Of a DNA stretch of 64,000 nt, positions 1 through 8,189 are shown in pieces (the stretch's first letter is position 1; every line of letters starts with the position of its first letter). The position numbers and the translations under genes were made by a program. Under the pieces are notes generated by a model. It saw nothing but the letters and a program-made list of their open reading frames with translations, had not been told where the DNA came from and ran no database searches. The stretch lies in assembly GCF_014892515.1 (NCBI RefSeq), contig NZ_JADBGR010000101.1, forward strand, positions 82,500-146,499. Reading direction: 5' to 3'. Origin of the DNA: Myceligenerans pegani (GTDB taxonomy: Bacteria > Actinomycetota > Actinomycetes > Actinomycetales > Cellulomonadaceae).

Positions 1-318
1 CGCGGCCGCCCCGGGTTCGAGGATCCGCCGGACGGCGAAGGTCTCCAGGACCGAGCCGTCCCGGTGCAGGTCGACGACGAAGGACATCGCCTCCAGGAGC
101 AGGCGCGGCTCGAGGCTCGTCACGTACGTCCCGTCGCCGCGGCGTACGTCGAGGACGCGGATCACGGCGAGCGCCTTCACGGCCTCGCGCAGCGAGCTGC
201 GCGAGAGGCCGAGCCGCTCGCTGAGTTCCTTCTCGGGCGGCAGCCGGTCGCCGGGGTGCAGTTCCCCCGACACGATCATGTCCTTGATGCCGGCGATCGC
301 CTCGTCCGTGACAGCCAC
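1..318 (-). CDS. GntR/FadR-family (FCD) transcriptional regulator, 5' part only
   Basis: The gene runs off the left edge, so only the first 106 codons are present. They encode a winged helix-turn-helix of the FadR subgroup: a GELHPGDRLPPEKELSERLG stretch, then LSRSSLREAVKAL as recognition helix, then the start of the effector domain (VRRILEP), which is typical of FCD regulators. I chose the GTG at 318 because AGGATC lies just upstream and no better start follows. A short palindrome, ACCGATTGGT (330-339), sits directly before the start and could be its operator. It is divergent from the Endo H-type gene. FCD regulators usually answer to sugar acids or organic acids; the ligand cannot be told from this fragment. 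Confidence 0.85.
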   Translation of the reverse strand, partial: MAVTDEAIAGIKDMIVSGELHPGDRLPPEKELSERLGLSRSSLREAVKALAVIRVLDVRRGDGTYVTSLEPRLLLEAMSFVVDLHRDGSVLETFAVRRILEPGAAA

Positions 319-394
319 GCCTTGATCCTACCGATTGGTCGGATGTCTGCGGGGAGGCTTGCGGGCGACATGGCAGCAATGGTAAATTTCGGTC

Positions 395-410
395 ACTAAA
401 CCGGTTTAGT
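395..410. promoter_or_regulatory. LacI-type operator before the Endo H gene
   Basis: A perfect 16-bp palindrome, ACTAAACCGGTTTAGT, lies about 97 bases before the secreted endoglycosidase start. Palindromes of the same design occur at 10539-10554 and 13923-13940, before the transporter and the GH38 gene. A central CG flanked by CTAAAn arms is the usual form of LacI-family sites, and the only LacI regulator in the window (6198-7229) sits within this locus. Assignment to that protein is inference. Confidence 0.8.
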
Positions 411-506
411 TCCAGGGCCACAGCCCGCGGAACCGTTCCGGGGGCCGGGTGCGAACCGCGCCCGGCCCCCGGGGCACCGGAGTCCGCAGCACACGAAGGA
501 GTGTCG

Positions 507-1442
507 ATGATGAGACTCGCCCACCGGCCGCACACCAGGCGCCGGGCCCTCGCCGCGGGGATCGCGGCCCTCGCCGCCCTGTCCGCCGTCGTGGGAGCGG
601 CGCCGGCCACGGCGACCCCCGGCAACGGACGCGGCCCGGTGCCGGCAGCCTCCGGCACCACGACGGTGGCGTACGTGGAGGTCAACAGCAACAGCATCGC
701 CAATGTCGGCCGCTACTCGATCGCCTCCACGGGCGAGCCCGTGTTCGACATCGGCATCATCTTCGCGGCCAACATCAACTACGACGGCGAGAACGCCTAC
801 CTGTACCTCAACCCGCAGGTGCAGGCCACCCTGGACGACGCCGACACGCTGATCCGCCCGCTGCAGGCGAAGGGCATCAAGGTCTACCTGTCGATCCTCG
901 GCAACCACCAGGGCGCCGGGTTCGCGAACTTCCCCGACCGCGCGTCCGCGGCGGCCTTCGCTCAGGAGCTGGCCGACGTCGTCGACGAGTACGGCCTGGA
1001 CGGCATCGACTTCGACGACGAGTGGGCCAACTACGGCGCCAACGGCACCGGCCAGCCCAACGACTGGTCCTTCGTGTACCTGGTCGACGAACTCCGCGAC
1101 GCGATGCCGGACAAGGACATCTCCCTGTACATGTACGGCCCGTCCTCGACCCGGCTGGAGTACGACGGCATCCGCGTGGGCGACCACCTCGACTACGCGT
1201 GGAACTCGATCTACGGCACGTGGGACCCGCCGTCGGTCCCGGGGCTGACCAAGGCCCAGGAGGGCCCGGCCGCGGTGAACATCGCCGCGACGTCCCCGAC
1301 GACCATGGCGAGCCTCGCGCGCCGCACGGTCCGCGAGGGCTACGGGGTGTACCTCACCTACAACCTGACCAACGACGACCAGACGGCCCGCGTCTCGTCG
1401 TTCACCCAGGAGCTGTACGGCAGCCCGGCGATCCGCGACTGA
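507..1442 (+). CDS. secreted endo-beta-N-acetylglucosaminidase, GH18 (Endo H type)
   Basis: Predicted to cut between the two core GlcNAc residues of high-mannose N-glycans outside the cell, leaving one GlcNAc on the protein. The 311-residue product has an N-terminal arginine cluster (HTRRRALAAG) and hydrophobic stretch ending near AAPATA, so it should be exported. A small GH18 barrel follows with the catalytic signature DGIDFDDE (about residues 166-173), almost identical to Endo H of Streptomyces plicatus; the final Glu is the acid/base. AAGGAG at 495-500 favours ATG 507 or 510 over the GTG at 501. It stands alone on the plus strand behind a LacI-type operator shared with the importer and mannosidase genes. 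Confidence 0.93.
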   Translation: MMRLAHRPHTRRRALAAGIAALAALSAVVGAAPATATPGNGRGPVPAASGTTTVAYVEVNSNSIANVGRYSIASTGEPVFDIGIIFAANINYDGENAYLYLNPQVQATLDDADTLIRPLQAKGIKVYLSILGNHQGAGFANFPDRASAAAFAQELADVVDEYGLDGIDFDDEWANYGANGTGQPNDWSFVYLVDELRDAMPDKDISLYMYGPSSTRLEYDGIRVGDHLDYAWNSIYGTWDPPSVPGLTKAQEGPAAVNIAATSPTTMASLARRTVREGYGVYLTYNLTNDDQTARVSSFTQELYGSPAIRD

Positions 1443-1462
1443 GGACCGTTCGCCAAGGATCG

Positions 1463-1584
1463 CGCGGGTAGGCCCTGCCGAACAGTCGTGTGGTTCCAGC
1501 CCGCTCTGCCGAACCGCCATGTGTGCCCGGCAGAGCGGCGATGAAACGAACCACACGACTGTTCGGCAGCCGCGCCTACCCGCG
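1463..1584. terminator. long inverted repeat between convergent genes
   Basis: Two arms of about 50 bases (1463-1511 and 1529-1584) are near-perfect reverse complements. The outer arms match at CGCGGGTAGG and CTGCCGAACAGTCGTGTGG, and the inner arms at CGCTCTGCCG. The repeat fills the space between the convergent ends of the endoglycosidase and GH92 genes, so it should act as a bidirectional terminator. It is much longer than a normal terminator stem and has no T-run, so it could also be a dispersed palindromic element. Confidence 0.65.
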
Positions 1585-1591
1585 TGATCGG

Positions 1592-4500
1592 TCAGCGCGA
1601 CTCCGTCAGGAGCTCGATCTGGGCCAGGGCGCCGGCGTCGTGCAGGTCGACGCGGACGGCGTCGCCGGCGACGGCGGTGCGCGGGACGAACGGGCGCAGC
1701 CGTCCGGGCCTGCCGAACTCCTCCCCCGACCGCTCGTCGACGGTCCGCCACCGGCCGGCGCCGTCGCGCACCCGCACCGTCCAGGACGACGGCGGGGGCG
1801 CGCCGTCCGCGGCGGAGACCAGGGTGTAGGCGCGCAGTTCTCCCTGCCTGAAGCCGGCCGGCGCGGCCCATTCCAGGGTGCCCGGTCCGACTGCGACCGC
1901 CGTCGTCAGGTCGTCGTCGGCGAGGCCCGGCAGCGTACGCCCGTCGGGTGTGCGCCACTCCCCCGCACCGCTGACGTCGCGCCACGGCACGTGCGCGCTG
2001 TCCGGGGCCGCGTCCTCCGGCATCGTGTCGGTCCCCCACGACGACGGCTCGGCGGCCAGGGTGACCCGCACCGTCCCGGCCGCGACCAGCGCGGCGTGGT
2101 CCACCTGCGGCCCGTCCAGCGCCTGCCCGCCAATCTCGAACCCGTCCACGTACCGCAGGTGCGGCGCGCCTGGGGCCGAGATCTCCAGGTCGCCGTCCGG
2201 CCGGTGCAGCACGACCCGCTCGAACAGCGGCGCGCCCACGGCCCACCGCCCCGACCCCGCGTCCAGCGGGTACAGCCCCAGCGCCGAGAGCACGTACCAG
2301 GCCGACATCTCCCCGTTGTCCTCGTCGCCGTGGTAGCCCTGCCCGATCTCGGACCCCGTGTACAGGCGGTCCAGGATCTCCCGCACGGTCCGGGCGGCGC
2401 GGTCCGGCCTGCCCGCGTACAGCCAGGTCCAGGGAATGTGGTGGGACGGCTGGTTGGACTGCCCGAGCTGGCCCATCCGCACGTCGCGCGCCTCGACCAT
2501 CTCGTGGATGACACCGCCGTAGGTGCCCGGCTTGTCCGCCCGCTCCGGCGTCGCGAAGAACCGGTCGAGCGCCGCCGCGAGGCCTCGGCGACCCCCGTGC
2601 AGGCGAGCCGCCGCCGCGCCGGGCAGGGGGCCGAACGCGAAGTTCCAGGCGTCGGTCTCGGTGTAGTCGCCGCCCCACTCGCCGGGGTCGAACGCGTCGT
2701 CGCGGACGACGCCGGACGCGGCGCGCCCGCGGAAGAAGCCGCCGTGGCCGTCCACGCGGAACAGGTGCAGGTACGCCGCCGCCCGGCTGCGCAGCCACGC
2801 CGCCTCGTCGCGCAGCGACCGGCGTCGTCCCTCCGGGACGTCCGGGTCCTCCGCGAGCCGCTCCGCCATTCCCGCGAGCGCGGCGTCGTTGACGCAGCCC
2901 TCCAGGGTCCACGACACCGACTCGGGCACGTCGCGCGGCACCCAGCCGTGCAGGAGGGCGTGCGCCTGCCCCTTGCGGCCCGCGCCGGGCGGGTCGTCCG
3001 GCCCGGGCACGGTGGTCGCGTTGCGCAGGCCTGCCTCGTAGGTGCCGAGGCGGTCCGGCAGGGCGACGCCGCAGGCGTCCAGCCCGGCGAACGCGACGTC
3101 GGACGACGTCCCGGTCATGAGGTCCGCGTACCCGGGCGAGGACCACCGCGCGATCCAGCCGCCCTCGCGGTACTGCTGCACGAACCCGTCGGCGAGTTCG
3201 GCGGCGACGTCCGGGTGGAGCAGCGCGTAGGCGGGCCAGCAGGTGCGGTACGTGTCCCAGAAGCCGTGGTTGACGTACAGCTTCCCGGGGAGCACGGGCG
3301 CGCCGTCGCGCACCGGGGACGCGTGCGCCGGGCCGTCGGGGGTGTCCTCCCAGTACGAGGACGGGTAGAGGTTGAGCCGGTAGAGCCCGCCGTAGAGGGT
3401 GACGCGCTGTTCCCGGGTGGCGCCCTCCACCTCGAGCACGTCGAGGCGCTCCGCCCAGCGCTCCCGCGCGGCCGACACGATGCCGTCGAGGGGTACGCCG
3501 GTCTCGGCGCCGAGGGCGCGCCGGGCCTGTTCCAGGGAGATGTACGACGTCGCCACCCGGGCCTCGATCGCGCCCTCCGCCAGGGGGAACGTCGCGTACA
3601 CGGCGTGCCGCCGGTCGCCGTCGGCCCGCCCGGTGGCGACGGGCGGACGGTCGAACCGCCCGGCCACGTACATGCGGGAGCGGCCGGTGGACAGGCCACC
3701 GCCGTGGTCGCTCCAGCCGGTGAGGGTTCCGGTGGCGGGGTCGATCTCGACGTGGACGGGCCCGTCGGGGCCGGCGCCGTCGTCGGACACGGCATCGATC
3801 ACGACGTGTCCGACGGCGGCCCCGGGCGGGAACGTGAACCGCAGGACGCCGCCGTGCGCGGTGGGCGCCACCTCGACGCGGTGGCCGTCGTCCGTCGTCG
3901 CGGCGTAGTGGTGGGGCCGCGCCGTCTCGGCGTCGTGGGAGAAGGGCAGGGCCCGGGCGGCGAGGGAGGCGTCGGGGGCGCCGCGTCCGGGCCGGTGGGA
4001 GACCGGGTGGAACGCGAGCTGGTTGCGGTCGCCCATCCAAGGGCTGGGGGCGTGCGTGACGGCGACGCCGTGCAGCCGGGGCCGGTTGTCGCGGCCGTTG
4101 TGCGCGGCCCAGGAGTAGGGCCACGTGCCGGACGCGCCGTCGGTCAGCGGGGTCCAGCCGCAGAAGCCGTTCGGGAGGGACGTGATCGGCGACGTGTTGC
4201 CGCGCGAGTACACGCCGGTGGAGTGCGTCCCGCGGCGCGTGTCGACGAGGTCGACCGGGGCGACGGGGCCGGTCTCGGGGCGTTCGGTCAGCTCGATCGC
4301 GTCGAACCAGGCGACGGACGGGGTTCTGGCGGTCTCGGAGGCGGTGACCGCGATCGCGCGGACGCGGCGCCCGGTGGCGGGCGCGAGGTCCACCCGCACG
4401 AGGTTCCAGTGGTCCGGCAGCAGGATCTTCGCCGCTCCCTGCGCGGCGGCGGACGCGCCGAACCCGTACCGGTCGCGCGGCGGGTCGTGGGCGAACGCCT

Positions 4501-4756
4501 CCGACAGCCAGCTCCCGTCGTCGAGCAGGCAGTCCATCGCGACGTGCGTCGCGGCGTACGTCAGGGCGTCGTCGAGCACGGGCAGGACGGCGTACACGAG
4601 CTCGGTCCGCTCCGTGACGAGGACGTCGAGCCCGTCGAGGACGACGGCGCACCCCGGCGCGGACCAGGTGGCCCGCCAGGCGTCGACGCTCGTTAGCCCG
4701 ACGCCCGGGCGGCCCGCGGGCACGTGCTCCGGGCCGCCGCCGTGGGTCAGGCGCAT
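1592..4756 (-). CDS. GH92 alpha-mannosidase, cytoplasmic
   Basis: Exo-acting calcium-dependent alpha-mannosidase; GH92 enzymes most often remove alpha-1,2-mannose. The 1054-residue protein has GH92 hallmarks in order: an N-terminal beta-sandwich with YSRGNTSPITSLPNGFCGW, NHGFWDTYR (near residue 497), TETDAWNFAFGPL, and GDEDNGEMSAWYVLSALG (near residue 808). There is no signal peptide, so it should act on imported glycans, unlike most secreted GH92 enzymes. Its ATG at 4756 shares one base with the stop of the upstream GH5 gene (TGATG), indicating translational coupling. It is the last gene of the SBP-permease-LacI-GH5-GH92 operon. Linkage preference cannot be read from sequence. Confidence 0.92.
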   Translation of the reverse strand: MRLTHGGGPEHVPAGRPGVGLTSVDAWRATWSAPGCAVVLDGLDVLVTERTELVYAVLPVLDDALTYAATHVAMDCLLDDGSWLSEAFAHDPPRDRYGFGASAAAQGAAKILLPDHWNLVRVDLAPATGRRVRAIAVTASETARTPSVAWFDAIELTERPETGPVAPVDLVDTRRGTHSTGVYSRGNTSPITSLPNGFCGWTPLTDGASGTWPYSWAAHNGRDNRPRLHGVAVTHAPSPWMGDRNQLAFHPVSHRPGRGAPDASLAARALPFSHDAETARPHHYAATTDDGHRVEVAPTAHGGVLRFTFPPGAAVGHVVIDAVSDDGAGPDGPVHVEIDPATGTLTGWSDHGGGLSTGRSRMYVAGRFDRPPVATGRADGDRRHAVYATFPLAEGAIEARVATSYISLEQARRALGAETGVPLDGIVSAARERWAERLDVLEVEGATREQRVTLYGGLYRLNLYPSSYWEDTPDGPAHASPVRDGAPVLPGKLYVNHGFWDTYRTCWPAYALLHPDVAAELADGFVQQYREGGWIARWSSPGYADLMTGTSSDVAFAGLDACGVALPDRLGTYEAGLRNATTVPGPDDPPGAGRKGQAHALLHGWVPRDVPESVSWTLEGCVNDAALAGMAERLAEDPDVPEGRRRSLRDEAAWLRSRAAAYLHLFRVDGHGGFFRGRAASGVVRDDAFDPGEWGGDYTETDAWNFAFGPLPGAAAARLHGGRRGLAAALDRFFATPERADKPGTYGGVIHEMVEARDVRMGQLGQSNQPSHHIPWTWLYAGRPDRAARTVREILDRLYTGSEIGQGYHGDEDNGEMSAWYVLSALGLYPLDAGSGRWAVGAPLFERVVLHRPDGDLEISAPGAPHLRYVDGFEIGGQALDGPQVDHAALVAAGTVRVTLAAEPSSWGTDTMPEDAAPDSAHVPWRDVSGAGEWRTPDGRTLPGLADDDLTTAVAVGPGTLEWAAPAGFRQGELRAYTLVSAADGAPPPSSWTVRVRDGAGRWRTVDERSGEEFGRPGRLRPFVPRTAVAGDAVRVDLHDAGALAQIELLTESR

Positions 4757-6048
4757 CAGCGTCCGTCCTCCTGGACGACGGCGGTCGCGCCGCCGGGCAG
4801 CTCGATGCGCGGCGGACCGCCGGCCTCGGCGGCCTCCACCCAGGCGGCGAAGAACTCCGAGCCCGGCGCGGTCCGCGAGCGGAGCACCCGCCCGTCGGCG
4901 TCGCAGGGCGCCGCGAGCGCCGACGCGGCGCGGGCGTCCGGCATGCGTGCGGCCGCCTCGCGCAGGCCCGGGAGGGCGTCGCGGACGGCCTTGCCGAGCG
5001 GCTTGGGAACGCCGTCGGAGGTGAGCAGGCCGAGCGAGTACTCCAGCTCGGGGAAGTCGGCCAGGGAGCGGTCGACGTCGTGCGAGCACCACCAGGTCAC
5101 GCCCCACAGGCCCGGCATGGTCACGGCGTTCGCGAGGGTGTCGACGGCGAAGGCGGGCACGCGCTCCTCGCCGAGCACGGGGACGGGCGCGCCGACCTCC
5201 TGGAGCCACAGCGGCCGGGCGGTGTCCCTGGTCGTCGCTCGCTGCCCGGTGCCAGGGGCCGCCGTCGCGTCGCCAAACCTGACCGCAGCGCCGGACCCGG
5301 CCGCGGCGCCGGACCGTGCCCACGCCGCCGCGAGCTCCAGGAGGTACCGCGCGAACCAGGTCTGCGCCGGGTGGTCCGCCGGGAAGTGGTGCGCGACCCC
5401 GGTGAACACCCACGAGTGCACGGTGAGCAGGTCGCCGTGCCGCACGGCGTGCCGCGGGGTGAAGGTGCTGGAGTCGACGAACCAGACGTCGTCGTCGTAC
5501 GAGTGGGTGTGGCGGGACGACGGCGCGGCGGCGCGGGCCGCCTCCAGGAGCCGCGCCAGCCAGGCGTCCGCCTCGGCGGGGGTCACGGGCCGGGGGTCGG
5601 GGTGGGCGGCCTTGGCGAACTGCGGGACCTCGTTGCCGAGGGTGAGGCCGAGGAAGCCGGGCCGCCCGGCCAGGGCCTCGCCGAGCGCACCGACCAGGCG
5701 GGCCTGCCCGTCGAGCGCCTCCGGATCGGTGAAGAGGTTCCGGCGGTGCCAGGTGGTCAGCCAGGACGGCACGAAGTCGTAGCTGGACAGGTGTCCCTGC
5801 AGCGCGTCCACGCTCGCGTCGAGGCCGGCGGCGTGCGCGGCGTCGACCACGGCGACGACGTCGGCCACCGCGGCGGGCCGCACGAGCGCCCGGTTGGGCT
5901 GCAGCACGTCCCACAGCGGGAGCACCCGGATGTGGTCGAGGCCGAGGGCGGCCAGGCCGTCGAGGTCGCGGCGGACCTGGTCCAGGTCGAGGTCGAGCCA
6001 GCCGTGGAACCACGCCTTGCCGAGCGTGTAGTTGGCGCCGAAGCGCAT
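4756..6048 (-). CDS. GH5-type beta-mannosidase (resembles subfamily 18)
   Basis: A 430-residue TIM-barrel glycosidase starting MRFGANYTLGKAWFHGW. The acid/base Glu lies in LTLGNEVPQF (near residue 138) and the nucleophile in LWLQEVGAPVP (near residue 283). This resembles GH5_18, whose bifidobacterial members split the Man-beta-1,4-GlcNAc left after an endoglycosidase and alpha-mannosidases have trimmed N-glycans; that fits the neighbours here. Start 6048 is chosen for the strong AGAGGAG 5 bases upstream. A start at 6201, overlapping the LacI stop as ATGA, is in frame and would add 51 residues of RD-rich repeat. No signal peptide. Subfamily placement is from memory of the family. Confidence 0.8.
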   Translation of the reverse strand: MRFGANYTLGKAWFHGWLDLDLDQVRRDLDGLAALGLDHIRVLPLWDVLQPNRALVRPAAVADVVAVVDAAHAAGLDASVDALQGHLSSYDFVPSWLTTWHRRNLFTDPEALDGQARLVGALGEALAGRPGFLGLTLGNEVPQFAKAAHPDPRPVTPAEADAWLARLLEAARAAAPSSRHTHSYDDDVWFVDSSTFTPRHAVRHGDLLTVHSWVFTGVAHHFPADHPAQTWFARYLLELAAAWARSGAAAGSGAAVRFGDATAAPGTGQRATTRDTARPLWLQEVGAPVPVLGEERVPAFAVDTLANAVTMPGLWGVTWWCSHDVDRSLADFPELEYSLGLLTSDGVPKPLGKAVRDALPGLREAAARMPDARAASALAAPCDADGRVLRSRTAPGSEFFAAWVEAAEAGGPPRIELPGGATAVVQEDGR

Positions 6049-6080
6049 GGGACTCCTCTGGTGGTCGGGGAGGCGATCGG

Positions 6081-6190
6081 GGGTGTCGCGGTGCGGGATG
6101 TCGCGGCCGGACGCGTCGCGGCCGGGTATGTCACGGTCGGGAATATCGCGGTCGGACGTGTCGCGGTGGGGAAGGTCGCGGTCGGAAACG
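6081..6190. repeat. 15-bp minisatellite between LacI and GH5 genes
   Basis: About seven degenerate copies of a 15-base unit of the form GTCGCGGTSGGRAN lie in tandem. In the minus-strand frame continuous with the GH5 gene they read as repeated RDIP/RDTS/RDAS blocks. Either this is a spacer whose frame happens to stay open or an N-terminal extension of the GH5 protein. The strong ribosome binding site at 6048 makes the spacer reading more likely. Confidence 0.6.
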
Positions 6191-6197
6191 GCCAGAC

Positions 6198-7229
6198 TCA
6201 TGGGCCCTCCGGCGCCGGGCCGGTGCTGGCGCGGCGCACGAGCTGCGGGACGGGTGCGGTGATGACGTCGTCGGCCCGCCCCTCGCCGAGGACGGTGAGC
6301 AGGGTGGTGGCCACCTGCTCCCCGAGCGCGAACGTGTCGCGGCTCAGGGCGGTGAGGGCCGGCTGCACGAGGCGCGCCAGGTCGGAGTCGTCGAACGACA
6401 CGACCGACACGTCGCCCGGGACCCGCACCCCGCGGCCGACCAGCACGCTGAGCCCGGCCAGGGCCTCGACGTCGGAGTCGAACACGATGGCGGTGGGCGC
6501 CCGGCCGGCGTCCAGCAGTCGCTCGGTCGCCTGGGCGGCCTGGTCCTGCGAGTAGTCGGTGGGCTGCGTGGTGACCGTCAGGCCACGCTCGGCCGCGACC
6601 TCGCGCAGCGCGGCGACGCGCCGTGCCGAGTGCACGTACGCCGCGATACCGCCGACGTGCCCGATCCGGGTGTGGCCGAGGTCCGCGAGGTAGCGCACGA
6701 CGGCGGTCATGGCGGCGTGGTCGTCGACGAAGACGGCGGGCACCGGGCCGGGCGTGCCGTCGCCGCCGAGGATGACGGCCGGCAGCCCGAGCCGTTCGAC
6801 GGTGGCGGGCCGCGGGTCGTCGGCCTCGAGGTCGAGCAGGACGACGCCGTCGGTCCGACGCTCGGCCGCCCATCGCTCGTACACCTCCAGCTCGGCGGCC
6901 GTGTCCTCGACGACGAGGAGCTGCAGCGCGACCCGGTCCGCGGACAGCCGCGCCTGCAGCCCGGAGACGAGTTGCGCGAAGAACGGCTCCACCCCGAGGG
7001 TGCGGGCGGGGCGGGCCACCACCAGCCCGACGGTCTCCGTCCGCCGCCCGCCCAGTGAGCGGGCGGCGGAGTGCGGGCGCCAGCCGAGTTCCTCGACGGC
7101 CGCCCGGATGCGCTCCTGGGCGGCGGCACCCACGCCGGGCTTGCCGTTGAGGGTGAACGACACCGCCGTGGGCGACACCCCCGCGGCGCGGGCGATGTCC
7201 GCGATCGTGGGGCGGCGGGTGCGTGCCAT
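6198..7229 (-). CDS. LacI-family transcriptional repressor of the glycan locus
   Basis: A 343-residue LacI-type regulator. The N-terminal helix-turn-helix is clear (PTIADIARAAGVSPTAVSFTLNG, residues 8-30), followed by the hinge helix (HSAARSLGGRR) and a periplasmic-binding-protein-like effector domain with a DDSDLARLVQP segment. AGGAGG lies 4 bases before the ATG. It sits between the permease genes and the GH5 gene in one operon and should bind the three CTAAAnCGnTTTAG palindromes at 395, 10539 and 13923. By analogy with family members it should release DNA on binding a mannose-containing product; the inducer is unknown. Confidence 0.92.
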   Translation of the reverse strand: MARTRRPTIADIARAAGVSPTAVSFTLNGKPGVGAAAQERIRAAVEELGWRPHSAARSLGGRRTETVGLVVARPARTLGVEPFFAQLVSGLQARLSADRVALQLLVVEDTAAELEVYERWAAERRTDGVVLLDLEADDPRPATVERLGLPAVILGGDGTPGPVPAVFVDDHAAMTAVVRYLADLGHTRIGHVGGIAAYVHSARRVAALREVAAERGLTVTTQPTDYSQDQAAQATERLLDAGRAPTAIVFDSDVEALAGLSVLVGRGVRVPGDVSVVSFDDSDLARLVQPALTALSRDTFALGEQVATTLLTVLGEGRADDVITAPVPQLVRRASTGPAPEGP

Positions 7230-7273
7230 GGGACCTCCTCGTCGTGGTGGGGCGTGCGTGGGCGCGGCGGGCG

Positions 7274-8188
7274 TCAGCCCTTGATCGCGCCCTCGTCGAC
7301 GCCGCGGAAGAAGTATCGCTGCAGTACCGCGAAGAAGGCGACGATGGGGATGAACGCGATCATGGTGCCGGCGGCGACGATGCGGGGGTTGTTGGTGAAG
7401 ACGCCCGACAGGTACTGCAGGCCGACGGTGAGCGTGAACCTGTCCGGTGTGGTCAGCACGATGAGCGGCCACAGGAAGTCGTCCCAGGCCCCGATGAACG
7501 CGAAGATCGTGATCACCGCGATCATGCCCTTGACGTTGGGCACCCCGATGCGCCAGAACCGCTGGAACGCGTTCGCCCCGTCGACGATCGCCGCCTCGTC
7601 GAGCTCCTTCGGGATGGCCACGAAGGCCGTGCGCATGAGCAGCACGTTGATCATGCCGACCATGCCGGGCAGGGCCACGCCGAGCAGCGTGTCCGCGAGG
7701 CCGAGCTGCCGGATCGTCAGGTACTGCGCCACGAGCGTGGCCTCGCCCGGCAGCAGCAGCGTGAACAGGATCGCCGCCATCACGAGCCGGCTGCCGCGGA
7801 ACCGCAGCCGGGCCAGCGCGTAGCCCGCGAGCGTCGCCCCGACCACGTTCCCGCCGACCACCAGGGCGGCGACGACCACCGAGTTCCCGGCGAAGTCCAG
7901 GATGGGCACCGCCTGGAAGGCAGTGACGTAGTGCTCCAGCGTCGGGCTCGTGGGCAGGAACGACGGCGTCCTGGTGTACACGTCCTCCGCGGCGCCCTTG
8001 AGCGAGGTGGACAGCTGCCACAGGAACGGCCCGATCGTGAGGAACACGACCAGCACCATGAGCCCGTAGCGCACCACGGTCTCGCGCGGCGAGATCGTGG
8101 AGAAGCCGCGCGCCCCGGTGCGGGCGGTCACCCGGGTGGGCGGCGGTGCGGTCGCCGGGGTGCGCGGCGCGGCGTTCGTCGTCCCCAT
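7274..8188 (-). CDS. carbohydrate ABC transporter permease, MalG type
   Basis: An inner-membrane permease of 304 residues with six predicted transmembrane segments, starting YGLMVLVVFLTIGPFLWQL. The cytoplasmic EAA loop (ELDEAAIVDGANAFQRFW) contacts the ATPase. It lies one base after the MalF-type permease gene (stop 8190) and shares the operon with the lipoprotein receptor. No ATPase gene is present, so it probably uses a shared MsiK-like ATPase, as is common for actinobacterial sugar importers. Substrate by context: released high-mannose oligosaccharide. Confidence 0.92.
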   Translation of the reverse strand: MGTTNAAPRTPATAPPPTRVTARTGARGFSTISPRETVVRYGLMVLVVFLTIGPFLWQLSTSLKGAAEDVYTRTPSFLPTSPTLEHYVTAFQAVPILDFAGNSVVVAALVVGGNVVGATLAGYALARLRFRGSRLVMAAILFTLLLPGEATLVAQYLTIRQLGLADTLLGVALPGMVGMINVLLMRTAFVAIPKELDEAAIVDGANAFQRFWRIGVPNVKGMIAVITIFAFIGAWDDFLWPLIVLTTPDRFTLTVGLQYLSGVFTNNPRIVAAGTMIAFIPIVAFFAVLQRYFFRGVDEGAIKG

Positions 8189-8189
8189 G

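Noticed and set aside
396..4652. 1418-codon open frame on the minus strand covering the start of the window
   Set aside because: Its translation is Arg/Pro/Ala-rich low complexity and overlaps two convincing genes in other frames; high GC keeps antisense frames open.
1490..4696. 1068-codon plus-strand frame antisense to GH92
   Set aside because: No family similarity, shadow of the GH92 codon pattern.
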